A program made the translations under genes and the position numbers. This document shows, one piece after another, positions 45,117 to 57,345 of a DNA stretch of 64,000 nt; position 1 is the first letter of the stretch, and each line of letters starts with the position of its first letter. This stretch comes from Isoetes taiwanensis (lineage: Eukaryota > Streptophyta > Lycopodiopsida > Isoetales > Isoetaceae): the NCBI GenBank assembly GCA_021234155.1, contig JAJEKV010000064.1, positions 2,044,001 through 2,108,000 of the forward strand. The letters run 5' to 3'. The notes under the pieces are model-generated. The model was not told where the DNA came from. It worked only from the letters and a program-made list of their open reading frames with translations, and ran no database searches.

Positions 45117-45352
45117 TTGCATCTTTAGCCATATCTTTCAAAATCTCCTAAGCTTTCCAATTTGACATGCCAAATGTTCCCTGTCCTATCCAAGCCCGGA
45201 TTAAGGTCAATCTCTAGCTGGAAATACGTCAATATGACAGCAGTCAGCATAAGGTATCTTCGTAGGAAAACGGGATATGCAGGTGGCTCAATGACAACAA
45301 TGTCTAAGGATGAAGGAAACCGGCATACTATTATGTAACCAACCACCCCCAA
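45117..45352 (-). CDS. Putative exon of the same gene fragment
   Basis: It encodes 'GVVGYIIVCRFPSSLDIVV', 'EPPAYPVFLRRYLML' and 'EIDLNPGLDRTGNIWHVKL'. A TAA at 45125 lies just before a possible donor GCAAG|GTCAGG, which only fits with a one-base shift. The exon is therefore probably decayed. The proline- and tryptophan-containing, well-balanced composition looks like real protein. Confidence 0.35.
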
Positions 45353-45751
45353 AGCTTCGATGCTTCACTTTAAATTATCCAATGCAATCTAACAAACTAC
45401 CTAATACACAAGTGTTCAATGAAGGAAACCTGCAATACTAATTTCCCTTTACTTTATGGTGCTCAAAACAATAGAGAACTTACAGATGGTTCGGTGTCAT
45501 CTGGACTATATAAACAGAGAACAACATTACTGTACAACAACATCAGAGGCCTCAGTCCTGCACAAAACAACATAGAATCAATTAAGCTACTGGTACTTAT
45601 GATGCGCATTAGTTCCCATCAAAATAGAATAATTGTCTACTCCACAGGCGATAATTGTCTTTGGAGGAGATTTGTGAGGTCCCACAGCCCGAAAATATCT
45701 ACTTTAACTCCATCTCTATATATGTAATAGGCAAGCTACCTATCTCCATCC

Positions 45752-46310
45752 ATGGCAGGCAATCAGTCTACGGTCCAATACCAGGCTATACATATCCGAG
45801 AAGATAGATCATGTGCCTCATTTGCGGTGGGAAGCCCATGCAGCCATACCCGGTATTTGCCCTCCTATTGCGAAATGGAAAGCCCCGCTAGAACCCCGCT
45901 TTGCCGAAACCCAAGTGGTTTGTCTTTGGCGCCAAAATCACAGATCAGAGTCCCAATTTCTATCGCAAGTACCTGTATTGCTCCCGAATCTACTGTAATG
46001 GATGTCGAAACTACCCCACAACTCATTAACACGAATCCCCGCAGAATGGCGTCGATCCCACGACCCGACTGAGGTGCTAGAGCGGCTCAAAGAGGATGCT
46101 AAGAGCTCAGATTGAAGTCTAGGGCATGCCGCATCCATCAAAACCTATGATAATCCCATCGCCGTTGTGCAAAAGCTCCATGAAGACGCCATGGCCATGG
46201 CCGTCATGAAACGGCCAAGAGGTATGCCACAAATTTCTGCTGCAAGAAGCTTGGCTCAAAGAACGTAATCGGCACCTTGGGGAAGCATGTCGAAAAAAAA
46301 ATAACCAAGC
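45752..46310 (+). pseudogene. Degenerate Cys-rich coding remnant
   Basis: Overlapping frames include 'MCLICGGKPMQPYPVF', later 'YLYCSRIYCNGCRNY' and 'AVVQKLHEDAMAMAVMKR', with several stops. Paired CxxC motifs hint at a zinc finger. No family assigned. Confidence 0.25.
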
Positions 46311-46389
46311 CATCAAAGCCGTTCAATATGCCACGTGGCAATTTAGAAGGCCTAGATGGCCCCAATTATCAGTGTTAGGCAGCCCTCTA

Positions 46390-47100
46390 TATAATAATAT
46401 ATATATACAAGAAATTTAATGCGTCCTACGGTGCATGTTCGAGTTTTAGCATGTTCCTACGTGCAAGTGCTTGTAAATGAATCTCTTGAGAATACTCTAA
46501 ATTCATAGATTCTCTAAAATTCTACCAAGGTTCTCTTAGAGGGTTCGTGAGCATTTCTCTAAATTTTATAAGATTTTCTCTAAGATAAATCTCCAAGATT
46601 CTTTGAAGATCCCCTTAGATTCTCTTAGATTCATTTAGATTTTATCAGATTGCCCTTAGATTCAAAGAGATTCTATAAAGGTTCCCTTAGATACTCTAAG
46701 ATTTCATTAACATTTTTTTAGATTCCCTTAGGTTTTATGAAGATTCCTTTAGATCCCCCAGATTTTAAGAGATTCCTTTAGGCTTATAAATATTTTCCTA
46801 GATACTCTTACATTTTATAAGATTTTCTTACATTCTATTAGATTCTTCTGGATTCCTTTACATTCTAGAACTTTTTAGAACATTCTGAGACTAGAACTTT
46901 CTGGAAGTATTTCCCTAGATTTCCTTACATTCCCGTAGAGTCCCCTAAATTCTAGAACATTCTAAAACTTATTAGAACAATTTGGAACTTTCTGGAAGAA
47001 TTTTCTTAGATCCCCCTAGATTCTAGAACTTTCTAGAGCCTTCCAGAACATTCTAGGACCTTCTTGAACTAGCTAGAATGATTTTATCTTAATGGGAACA
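46390..47100. repeat. Repeat with CCTACGGT start and AGATTCCCTTAGA core, copy 2
   Basis: It starts TATATACAAGAAATTTAATG followed by CGTCCTACGGTGCATG. Dozens of irregular units around AGATTC(T/C)CTTAGATT follow, then TTCTAGAAC-type units (about 46860-47070). It is related to 42537-42960. Confidence 0.65.
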
Positions 47101-47148
47101 TTACCCTTAAGTGTATGTGAAACATAAATTGTCCATGGAATTAATGCT

Positions 47149-47225
47149 TGGTCTAGTGGTTAGAATGGAGGGCTGGGAGGTTAATGGCCAGGGTTCGAAT
47201 CCTCCACACAACATAAAAATTTTAA
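47149..47225 (+). repeat. tRNA-related SINE head or tRNA pseudogene
   Basis: TGGTCTAGTGG (box A type) is followed about 45 bp later by GGTTCGAATCC (exact box B). The acceptor stem does not pair and the anticodon arm is poor, so this is not a working tRNA. It fits the internal RNA polymerase III promoter of a SINE. Confidence 0.5.
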
Positions 47226-47249
47226 AAGCTTTTTCCTGAGGGATGAGCA

Positions 47250-47515
47250 TTCAACTTGGGCCGTAGGATCTTGGACCCGATCAAGGGTCGAGATCTCACG
47301 CAACATGAGCCATAGGATCTATTACATATAATTTTCAAAGTCATGTGCACCGTAGGATGTGTGCCAAGCCACGTGAGCCGTAGGATCTCGGACCGGCGGT
47401 CAGGATCAGATCAACCTGGACCGTAGGATCGTGTCTATACGAATTATATATAAACTCCCAAGCCATCTGGGCCTTAGGATACGTCCCAAAGCCATGTGAG
47501 CCGTCGGATCTCGAA
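47250..47515 (+). repeat. Array of CCGTAGGATC words
   Basis: Seven exact or near copies (starts about 47260, 47310, 47350, 47377, 47419, 47470, 47500) occur in 260 bp, mostly preceded by GAG or GGG. The complement GATCCTACGG begins the repeat copies at 42.55 and 46.42 kb. Confidence 0.6.
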
Positions 47516-47565
47516 CGGACGGTTGGATAAGCGCGACAAACATAAGAACATATATAGAGTAGATA

Positions 47566-47612
47566 GATATACAAGAATTTGGCGCCGGCGGAGCCGGCGC
47601 TCTGTGCACCCT
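47566..47612. repeat. TATACAAG-AATTT-GC hairpin repeat end
   Basis: TATACAAGAATTT is followed by the hairpin GCGCCGGC-GGA-GCCGGCGC. A related end occurs at 51075-51120 (GCGTCGGC-GGA-GCCGGCAC) and, with another hairpin, at 26060-26098. Confidence 0.6.
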
Positions 47613-50429
47613 TGGCGACTGAACCCAAGTTTGCTTAACTTATGGTCAAAATTAAAAGTAAGTATCAACGCTCTGTAAACCGCAATCTGGTTGGACATGA
47701 AAGATAAGCACAGTGAACCTGGCTTAACCTTATAGCCTTCATCAAAACTTGGTTCTCCCCATTGGGTAAGTGCAGAAATGAAACTCTTGTTCAAATTCAG
47801 TCAAATGCACGAGGAAACCAAAGCATGTATTTGTCTGTACGTTGATGTGGATAAGTATAGTTTTCATGAAATAGAAAGTATTTGCTGTTAATATTTGGGC
47901 TAATATTTGGGTAGTGGTCGTGTGTTGTGTAATGCATGTGGTGGTGGTAATGTGGTGTATGTACTGTAATACATATGTAGTGGAACGATGTGTTTTAGTA
48001 TAGTGCATGTGTGATGTGTGTAGTTATGTGTAGTATAATGTTTGTAATGCATGCGTAGTCGTGTTTTATTGGGGGGTACTTATATGATTGGGTTTAGTTG
48101 TCTTAGCGATGCATCAGGACAGAATAAACACAGGCAACCTATTATGTCTTACACATATGTGGTGTTTATGTTAGGCCATGTTTCTGCCACTTATATGCTT
48201 ATTTTGTAGTAGTGTCTATTTTCATATTCCTTTTTATTTTTTCCAAAGGCCTTTGTAAATGATTTCGCTGGATAAGAGTGATTACAACACACGACGTGTA
48301 CCAAGTAAGAAATTAGCTATGTTGCACCCTTTTTGTTACTATCCCCTTCAAAAGAGACTTTCATGCCTTGGGATCCAACATAACAAAATGTGACGTTGAG
48401 GCTGGCATATTGAACCTTAATAGCTCCCAATGGTTCGACACACATGTGCCTATCCACTTTACATGTTACAAAGTCCAAATCTGAAAGGCGATGGACAGAG
48501 CTCCCTGCTTTAGCGATCACATGCACACAACAAATCACAGCTGGTAAAACTTGATAGAACGAAGATTACAGTTTGTGAAACTTGAAAGATGGAAGTTGTT
48601 TGGCAAATTAAATATGCAATTTGCGATCGCAATGAAACAACAGATCGATAGAAGGTAAGAATTGAAAGAACAAATGAACCAAACTCTTTTATTAGCAAAT
48701 CCTATGAAAAAGATGAACCTCAATCAAAACAATGCAGATTCCTAGATGACAAAGGATCGCCTCTCACATTAAGCCTTAGACATTGCTAAATTTATGGTGC
48801 ATTTCTGCAAGCACATAAGGCCAACAACTCTTTCCACAATAGCCCAATACTTACATGTCATCTAGCAATTATTTTAGATGCACGAATTGAACTTTGAAGA
48901 AATTGCCAGCAATGGGGCAAGGGCAACACAAGGGTAACATCCTATCCACAACAAAAGGGTAGGGGTAACACAAGGGTAACATCCCATCCACATGACATGC
49001 ATATAGCATTTCAAGGACGAGTTTATCCTTATAAATTAGTCTATCAGACTACATTATGATCAATTATGATAAGTATGATGGTATCTAAATTCTAAAAGTA
49101 ATGGTTTGAGATACCATGCAAATGCAAAAGAGGAGACTCCAGCTATTGTCAGCCCGTTATGCATCGAAATAAATTTTTCGGGCCACCCATATATCATTGT
49201 TACTAAGTCAGCTGCTGCCACGTCGCATTGCCCTTGTTACTTAAATCAGCTGCTGCCACGTCGCATTTCTATATTCGATGCATATAATAGAGCGGCAAAG
49301 TCTGGGGCAGGCCGGAAGGGTGAAACAAAAGAGAGGTTAAAAGAGAAAATTGGCTACAAAACAGAGGTTAGAAAAGATTGGAGAGTTCTGTAACTGGCGA
49401 ATCTGGATATAGTCGGTAAGCCTAAAACTCGTGGTGGGATTTATTTTCCAGAAGACACAGGAAGCTTAAAGAGTTATTCCGATTGATAGGGGCCAAGCTG
49501 CCGCCTGCAGCATTAACAGCAGAAAAAAATTGAATATAACATTTGACTGGAGCTAAGAACTCTGTGACAGATTGAAATTCAGGGCCTTTTGCTTTTCTGC
49601 TCAATCCGATGCCTAGTTAGGTTGCATGGCTAAACCGGTGCACTTATCCGTTTTCTCAAATGGGTGCTCGAAATATTCTCTTTCTTTGCTTAGTTATGAA
49701 CCACGCAGTACAGAAAAGCCAGTTTCGGAGGGGTCATAGCCATATGTATCACTTCGGTTTTTGGTACGAACTTTAAGCCGGGCTGCTGCAAAAGTCGAAT
49801 CCTGGGATCTTGTCCTTCATATTTTGATTGAGCGACCTAATATGTGTGGCCTGCTTTTGTGGCCCAGGAGCTTCAGACATCCTCTTATTTATCATTAATA
49901 CTTAAAAGTCAATAGCAAGTAAACCCGGGCAAGGTGTCTTGCACACAGTGAGGATTAAACCCTGCCACAGAGATGGAGCCAGATTAATTGATTTACAGAT
50001 TACAGCTTCGCTGAAATTCAAATCAATACTGTGCCTTGTGTGGCCCAATGCCCCAAGCGAAATGCAGATCGGGTTCCATCCATGGGCTAAATCTTAACCT
50101 GCATGTGGCCGTAACTAAAACCCTTTGGTAAAGTCTTATCCGGTGTGCTTCCATCGGCAGGCATCCATTGAAGCAGTTGTCATTTCCAAACCATGCTAAA
50201 TCTCCATAACTCCCACCGGAATCTCTGCCTCCATTTCAACCTTTTTAACGCAAATTTAAAAGGCATCAGAGCGCTCATACAGACTAAGCACTAAGAGGAA
50301 GGTAATGAATATTTGCTAAGGAAACAAACCCCAGACCGAAGCTTGGCCTAAGGAATTGGGAAATGCGGGATGGTTTTGGGGCAGAGGGCACAGAGGGCGT
50401 TATTCTCCAATGCTTTGTGTTCGAATTAA
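47613..50429. other. Repeat-derived DNA without a recognised gene
   Basis: A GT-rich stretch lies at 47880-48060. Short direct repeats are 'gggtaacacaagggtaacatcc' type at 48925 and 48963, and a 22-bp repeat containing CTGCTGCCACGTCGCA at 49208 and 49246. No supported frame. Confidence 0.45.
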
Positions 50430-50847
50430 GGCCCTTTTTCCACAGCAGTCACAAAATATGGCTGTCATATACCATATAAGACACCATTTGTGACTCCAAG
50501 GCTAAAATGAGACACACAAATCTAAACTTGTTTTTCCACTGCATGGTAGTCATAAAATATGACACCACTAAATGCTAGTGGAAAAGCATGAAAAAATAAG
50601 ACACGTCTTATTTTTAGTTATTTTTAGTTATATATTCAAATAAGACTAGGTGTCTTATTTTACGGTGGGGGAAATCCCCCGGAATAAAATAAGACTCCAT
50701 TTGGTATCCAAACCTATTCCGAACCTAAATAAGACATGTCTTATTTTTATAGTGGAAAAGTGATTTACTTTTAAGACAATAGGTGGCCAAACATCATTGG
50801 ATAAAATATGTGACTTTTAGAGATAAGACTACCGTGGAAAAAGGGCC
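50430..50847. mobile_element. Harbinger/Tourist-like MITE, 418 bp
   Basis: The terminal inverted repeats start GGCCCTTTTTCCAC and extend with mismatches to about 22 bp. A TAA target duplication flanks them (50427-50429 and 50848-50850), the three-base TWA typical of Harbinger elements. Internal palindromes around AATAAGACATGTCTTATT and AAGACACGTCTT give extra foldback potential. No coding capacity. Confidence 0.85.
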
Positions 50848-51074
50848 TAAGTTCATTGTAAACAGCGCCTTTGCAGTGGCGTCCCATAGAAAGGGAGAGG
50901 CAATTCTGCTCTTACTCGGAGAGGGAAGACGCACGTGTACCGGAGGAAGGGCACGGCAATCTAAAACTTTCTCCGGTTTTGAATATAGTCAATTTTCCTC
51001 TTAAGCAATAGCCGGAAGGTAGGTATAGCTAATTCTAAAATGCCTTTTTGGAACCGGATTTTTTTTTAATAATA

Positions 51075-51575
51075 ATATATACAAGAATTTAGCGTCGGCG
51101 GAGCCGGCACCATTTCCACCTCTGGCAATTAAACTCAAGTGCGCAATGTGTAGATGGAGCATCGATCCCTATGTATCAAGATATATAGGTGGCGAAAACT
51201 TTGACCTGATATATGTTGCTTGGTTTTTTCTTTGCTAGATTCTTCTTATGAAGATCCCTATGAAGCCTAGTAAAACTACTTGCTAATTATTTGGTCAATC
51301 TCGGAAAACTCTCGTTCAAGTTCTGGTGAAACATCTGTCAAATTCGTGGTTGAATGTTTAGTCAAACTGCAAGTCAACTTCCTGGTTAACTTTCTGATAT
51401 ATCTCCTTTTTTCCCCTTTTTTTTTTGGCTGGATTCCCCTTGCGTGTGACACTGCACATGAAGCCTAGTCAAACCACTGGCCAATTATTTGACCACCCCC
51501 TTGACCAAACTCTCGTTCAAGTTGTGGTGAAAGTCGTGTTTCAGCATCTGATCAAACTCAAGGTCAGCTTCTTAA
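51075..51575. repeat. GC-hairpin repeat end followed by a roughly 195-bp tandem duplication
   Basis: After TATATACAAGAATTT and the GC hairpin, two degenerate units (about 51233-51400 and 51428-51575) share 'atgaagcctagt', 'aattatttg' and 'actctcgttcaagtt'. No gene. Confidence 0.55.
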
Positions 51576-54167
51576 AAGGATTCTCATATGGCTATGTTGT
51601 TAGCTGAATTTCTTGTTGAGAAAATTTGTTGCACATTTGTCCTTTGGTTTTTTTTTTTCTTCGACTCCAATTCTAATGCTTCCTTCCACTTCAATGCTTA
51701 GACTAGAATATAGGAAGTTGTCCGAGTCATAAAGCATGCATGAGTAAACTAAAATATAGCAGTTGTATAGACAGATTTTCTTTAAGGCATCGTAGGTCAA
51801 TATGAAATCAAACCCCTGTCAAACCAATGGTTAAACATTTGGTATCTAGGTCAAGTTGACGATCAAATTTCCAATTAAGTTGTAATTAACCGTTTGTTTG
51901 TTCTAGGTTGGCAATTTAAAGATGTTGTTATGGGCCCTCAAAAATATGTATGTTTGCCTATAATTTCGTCAGAACAATGTGTTATTTTATTGGTAGAATT
52001 ATATGTTAGAGATGATACCTAGAATTACGAAATGAATTTGCTCAAATTCATTTTCTTGTTGGATATATCTTGGATGGAGTTGGAGAGGAATTTGCATGTA
52101 TCAATTTGCATTGTGCAAATTGAAATTCTAGTTTTTTTTTTTTTGAAGAACTGTGTTTTTTGAAATTCTAGTTTTTGGCTCTCCTTAGCCATATATCACA
52201 AGACTTGCATGAGGGCCATGATAATCTATAGGGAACAATTTATGGTGGGGTTGAGTAGGAGTAAGTGTAAACTTGTTGCCAATCAAAGATTAACAAATAG
52301 ACTATACAACACTAGTTGGATATGCAACATCTCTTTCACGTCTTGATGCTTGCTCTATCATACCAAATGAACGAGGCAAAACTTAGCAGACATGCATTAA
52401 ATATAATACGAGCTATGAACAACTCCAAACTTAAAAAAAAAAAATTGCAGTGTCCCTAATGCACATGGAGAGATTCTATGTTACATTTATGTTGCATCAT
52501 GTATCTGCGCGCGAGCATGTTTCTCTAGTTCTAAAGTTATGGTGCACCTTACTATTTTTTAGGCTAGAAGGGGCGCCCGTGTTGCATGACATAATTTATG
52601 CCTAAAGGCTAATAAATAGGTCTAAGGCATTAAGGGGCAGTAGCATATTTTATACCATTGGTAAAAAAAATTATACCATTGGGGGCAACGACATATATTA
52701 CACAATTATGGGCAACAACATATATTATACAATAATACAATAGGTGAAAAGATGTTCAGGACAATAAAGCAATGATTTATTTAAACCACTACGAAAACAT
52801 GAGCAGCCATAAACCGGGTGCCTCCTTGAACCTCGCAGAATAGGCAGCGGGGACTGCTCTGTTGCATCGGCTCCTGGAAACAAAAATCATCTGCATGAAC
52901 GCTTTAACCAGATCAATTCCTGGCATCTTCTAGACCCCAACGAAATGTTCTCGTCAAATACAGTATTATGGGAAAAAAACTTTTGCTCAGATTCATGCCT
53001 TTTAGAGCGGATAAATAACTGAAGGAGGTGTGAGCTATGGCGGGGGCACCACAGATTCAAAGGAGACGCTTCTTGATTGAAATGGCATCTGCCTGGAAGG
53101 ACATCTCTGCATAGAGAACGAGGACACATGGGTTTGCAGACAAAGCCTGGATTGGAACAGCTACTGGGGCCTTTTGTTTCCTTGTTCAGAATCACTCTGG
53201 GAGTGTTAGATCTTAAAGCAGGGGGTGACTTTTAAATGCAGGTTACAACAGAAGCTACGAGTGGTAGAGCTAGAGCAACGGTTTTGGGCAATCAACATGC
53301 AGATAAGAACACTGATTTTTTTCTTTATAAAGGAGCTTTTCAACATCAATCTGGTTTGCTTCGCAACTTCAATGTTAATTTGCAGATGTGGTTCATCAAG
53401 CTTCTGACATTTATTTATCAATGGCGGCAGCGTGAATTGTCTTGCGCTTTGATCTTGTTTGCTGTGGAAGGAAATCAGCCCTATTTCTGCATCAATTTGC
53501 AGGGGCCGACAAAGCACAGTTTGCCAAGATATGCTGTACACTAGAAATTCAGGTATTGAAGAAAAAATCACAAGTATGACCTCGCTACAAATGGCTATGG
53601 CGTCCAAAACAGGAAGTTTTTATGCTTTGGGGCAATCTGTATTGTAAAAATTGGCCCAATCTGTGAGCGTGAGCGTCTATTGTAATAACATTCTCTGAAT
53701 ATCAAGCTCAGCTATGGCCGGAGAAGGCATAGCTATGAATTTCGAACTAGAGCTCCATCATTACCAGATGAATCGGTCTGTTTGCTGCCGATGGTGAAGG
53801 GATTAACCCCAAAAATTGTGACTTTGATGGGCCCGGAATTAAACACTGATGGGGCCGGAATTAAACACTAATACAGTTTTCGACAGTTTTGGGCGATAAA
53901 ACGAGAGATGTTTACAGGAAGAGCTCTTTGCAAGGGAGGCTCCAGCAAACTCTATAGCTCTGCCTAGCGGAAAGTTGCAAGAATCAGAGTGCTCAAACAT
54001 CAATTCTCCAAATTACTATCGAAATTTTTATAGCCATCGCTGTACCCTGGCTTTCTTGCTCCGTTTTTTTAGTGAGATGGGTGCTGTGTGAGCCGGAGGG
54101 GTGCTGTGCCCGCCGGAGGATAGCCATAGAACGCAAAAAAATAAAGTTCTTTTTTGGGAGGGGGGTG
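51576..54167. other. No recognised gene
   Basis: Frames of about 100-130 codons lie on both strands at 53206-53607 and overlap one another; neither has a family motif, so none is called. The rest is AT-rich. Confidence 0.35.
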
Positions 54168-54317
54168 ATAGATAAAGCTAATTCGATTTCTAGTAATCAT
54201 ATATATAGGGGTGATAGATAAAGCTAATTCGATTTCTAGTAATCATATATATAGAAGGATAGAAGGATATATAGGTTAGATAGATATCTTACCATAAAAA
54301 AAAAAAAAAAAAAAAAA
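54168..54317 (+). mobile_element. Tandem duplication, then the 3' end and poly(A) of the L1 at 40670
   Basis: A 42-bp stretch (GGTGATAGATAAAGCTAATT...) is present twice (from 54168 and 54210). From about 54280 'TATCTTACCAT' plus at least 22 A residues matches the type of LINE terminus seen at 16478. The A run is followed by AATCATCTAAAA, the second copy of the target duplication at 40657-40669. Confidence 0.6.
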
Positions 54318-54450
54318 TCATCTAAAAAAACCCTGAACAAATATGATGGCATTTCTTTAAATATAGTATCCATGGCTCTTTGGAATGTAGCTGGAGCAAA
54401 CATGAGACCAAAGGGCATCATTTTCATGGCAAATGTCCCCCAAGGTGTGA
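54318..54450 (-). pseudogene. Ty3-gypsy pol, RT middle part
   Basis: Minus-strand sequence reads 'TPWGTFAMKMMPFGL', then 'APATFQRAMDTIF' and 'SYLFRVFLDD', where it meets the poly(A) of the inserted LINE. The RT continues at 40669. Protease and the first part of RT are missing, because this piece joins directly to the end of gag. Confidence 0.8.
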
Positions 54451-55805
54451 TGAATGTTGTTTTTCTTTCAGTATTTTTGGTTCCATTCTTCCTTCAACAA
54501 TCTCCTCTTCCCTTGTGTTCTGCATAGCCCTTGTATGTACTGCCATAATCTCCTCCTGCTCTTCTGATTCCTGCATAAACCTAATTGACATCACTGGATC
54601 AGTAACAAACCTTACTGTTGAAGAAGGTTTTGAGTCTGGAGTAGGATTATTTGACATGTTTGAGTCAGATGTTTTCAATGCTTCATGTCTTGCAAAATAC
54701 TCCTTCACACTACACCTGTCTTCATAATGGCCAACAGATTTGCAGAAAGCACAAAATGGACATTCCTTACCAAAATGTCCTCTCTTACCACATTTAGTAC
54801 AAGGCCTGTACCAACAATAGTCCGAAGAATGAGTGTCCCTAAAACAATGTGCACAAGGAGGGTAGGTTTTCCTTTCTGGCCTTGTAGCCTTTATTTCTTG
54901 TAATTGCCTAGTAACTTCAAGCAAGGCTTCAGAAACCTTGGTGATCTCTGCTCTCACATCGGATTCAGGAGCATTTGCCTCTTCCATCCTTGGTTTCTTC
55001 TTTTCCTTTTGAACAGCATACACAGGTATAGGGCCAGGGCCTCCATATTCTTGCTCATAATCTGGAAAGAAAGGGTCATGTGACATATGTGAGTCATCAG
55101 GCAAATAAGAAAACATGTTTGCAATTTCAATAGCCTTAGTAAAGGCTTTATGTATAGTATCAAACCCTTCCTGTTTTTGCAACTTATACATCTTCCTGTA
55201 AACTCTAGGTCTGCTGCTCAATCCCTTTATGAAACAGGCTACCAGATGCAAAGTGTGATTTGGAACTTGATTGACTTGGCACTTAATTAGATAAGCATGA
55301 AATCTTTCTACATATTGATGCACAGTTTCCCCAAGTCTAATGCTGAAAGACTGTAATTCAAAGACTAAATCTTGTGGTTCTACAGCCTTACCAAACCTTT
55401 CCAAGAATGTTTCTCAATTTCTTCCCAAGTACTTACCCCTGTGCTGATCACATAGTCCAGCCAAGCTCTTACCTCCTCATTTTTGAAACACTTCTTGAAT
55501 TCTGAGAATTTACTTCCCTTCTTGTAGCCGTACTCCAGATAGTATTCCTCAAAATTCTTGAGAAAATTGTTAGCATTGACACTTGGATCAAAAGTTGGTG
55601 GAGGAACAGGCATATTAAGTTCAAAGTATTGCACACCTATGTTGCTTTGACTAGTAGATCCATTCTGCACTGTAGACATTCCTATATTCTCTAGTGGTTC
55701 AGTGTGTACCTGTTCAGTTGCTTCAATATTCTTTCTAGGAGCCATGAGTTCCCCAAGAACCTCCAAAATGTTGAAGGTTTTCCTAGACAAAACCCTCAAC
55801 CTCAA
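54451..55805 (-). pseudogene. Ty3-gypsy gag with zinc knuckles
   Basis: Two frames overlap near 55390 and together give a plant gypsy gag. The N-terminal part starts at an ATG near 55744 ('MAPRKNIEATEQ') and contains 'FLKNFEEYYLEYGYKKGSK'. The capsid-like region has 'SIRLGETVHQYVERFHAYL' and 'FIKGLSSRPRVYRKMYK'. Two cysteine-rich knuckles follow, 'CTKCGKRGHFGKEC' and 'CAFCKSVGHYEDRC'. Gag packages the element RNA. A frameshift at about 55390 and loss of protease and early RT make the element defective. A weak primer-binding-like site, CTAATGGCTCTGCAAACT, lies at 56157-56174. Confidence 0.85.
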
Positions 55806-57100
55806 GGGTATAGGACCTCCAGGTTGCTATAGGCAACCACTCTGTAGAGAATTCTGCAAGTACTATACTCAAGAACCCAGATAGACCAGTTTCCCTAAAC
55901 AGAAAAAAAAACTAGTCACAGCAAAAACCTTGCCCTGGAGCAATCTTTAAGAGCTTTTCTATAATTTCAATCCACAAGGTTACTAGACAATGTGCTTGAT
56001 TAGTATGCCAATGCCTATTTGCAAATTCCTTAGGCTTCTCTATGGAATTGAGCCTACTGACCAAGTCAAATTTGAGTCAATATCCCAACCCGAGAGCTTG
56101 TTTTGCCAACTCTTGGGATCGAACACTTTTTTTAGTTTTGACAACTGATTTAACTTCTAATGGCTCTGCAAACTAAGTGCACCGGCATCACAAAAGCAAG
56201 TTGCAGCCATTTTTGTGGGAAAGAATTGTTTATCAGCCAATACAGTTCTTGATTCAAGAATGAACAGACAGATGGTTTCTAGAGATGTGTTTTAATGATT
56301 TTTGGAATTGTAATTACTGTAGAAAACCTATGGTGCAAGAAAACTAACTCAGATATTGTTAATAGTCTCTATCTTCTGTGTTTATGGATTTTTAGCATAG
56401 AGAAATAAGAACTCGCACTGTCAAATAACAATAGTACTTACCAAGGTCGGATTTTCTCTCATTTGATTATCACATAGAAGGTAAACATCAATTCCCAAGC
56501 TCTCAGTCTTGGGCACAGGACCAAAATAATCATAAGAAGGTAAACAATGAGGTTTTTGCATCAAATTCAACTAAACTTCATGCAAGGCAGGCCATTCTTC
56601 GCAAAATACTTTCAAATCCGGTACATACAGTAGCTCAGACGTCAGAAATTCGCATAGAAACCGACAACCTGTTTCAGAACGTATTCCCCCTTTTATTTCC
56701 TTATTTCCGGCACATTCTTGGCATCTGAAGTTGTTTGGTTTTGGCTTATGTATGTTGTGAGGTTTCTTGAAGCATAAGGATACAAAAGAGATGTTCGGGC
56801 TCATGATTATCAGGTTAGATCCACCAGAGAGGTCGGATCTTGGCCTGACCTCTTTAGGTCAATGAATTTTTGCGGAGGAACAATATCCCACAGGCCTTCT
56901 TCGAAAATTAATCCCAGGGCAACGTGGCGCATTGGGATTGGATGAAATCATACTTAAGCCGAGGGTTCATAAGAAACAATTGCTCTCTCATATTTTTTCT
57001 TTTTAAATGGCATGATCTTGGAGCTTGGACACGTGGTAAGTGTAGGGTATGGGTAGGCAACAAAAGTGACGTGGCATGTGATGACTTGGCATATGGTAAT
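55806..57100. other. Gypsy leader and flank; no gene
   Basis: This stretch should contain the gypsy leader and 5' LTR, but no matching 3' LTR was recognised beyond 39246, so its limits are unknown. No other feature seen. Confidence 0.35.
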
Positions 57101-57345
57101 TTGGCAGAATTTTCCTCTAGTCAAAATTTTGTGAGATGGAAGAAGGAATATGATGTGTGAAAGAAGGAATATGATGTGTGATGAGGTGGCTAACTTTTGA
57201 TGGAGTGGATGATGACATGGCATGGTGACATAGCAAAAATCTTTTCTCCTAGTCAACAACTTGTGTGAGATGGAAAACAAAATGGTAGCTGACATGTATG
57301 GTGAGGTGGCATTTTTGGTGAGGTGGATGATGATGTGGCATAATT
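57101..57345 (+). repeat. Degenerate tandem repeats rich in GATGTGGCA/GAGGTGGC
   Basis: A 19-bp unit 'gaaggaatatgatgtgtga' occurs twice at about 57144-57181. A larger repeat containing CTAGTCAA...GTGAGATGGAA occurs at about 57117 and 57248. Confidence 0.6.

Noticed and set aside
47149-47225. Functional tRNA gene
   Set aside because: Box B is perfect, but acceptor and anticodon arms do not pair; a SINE head or tRNA relic is more likely.
53206-53607. 133-codon minus-strand ORF as a gene
   Set aside because: It overlaps a comparable plus-strand frame, has no motif, and composition is consistent with chance in AT-rich DNA.
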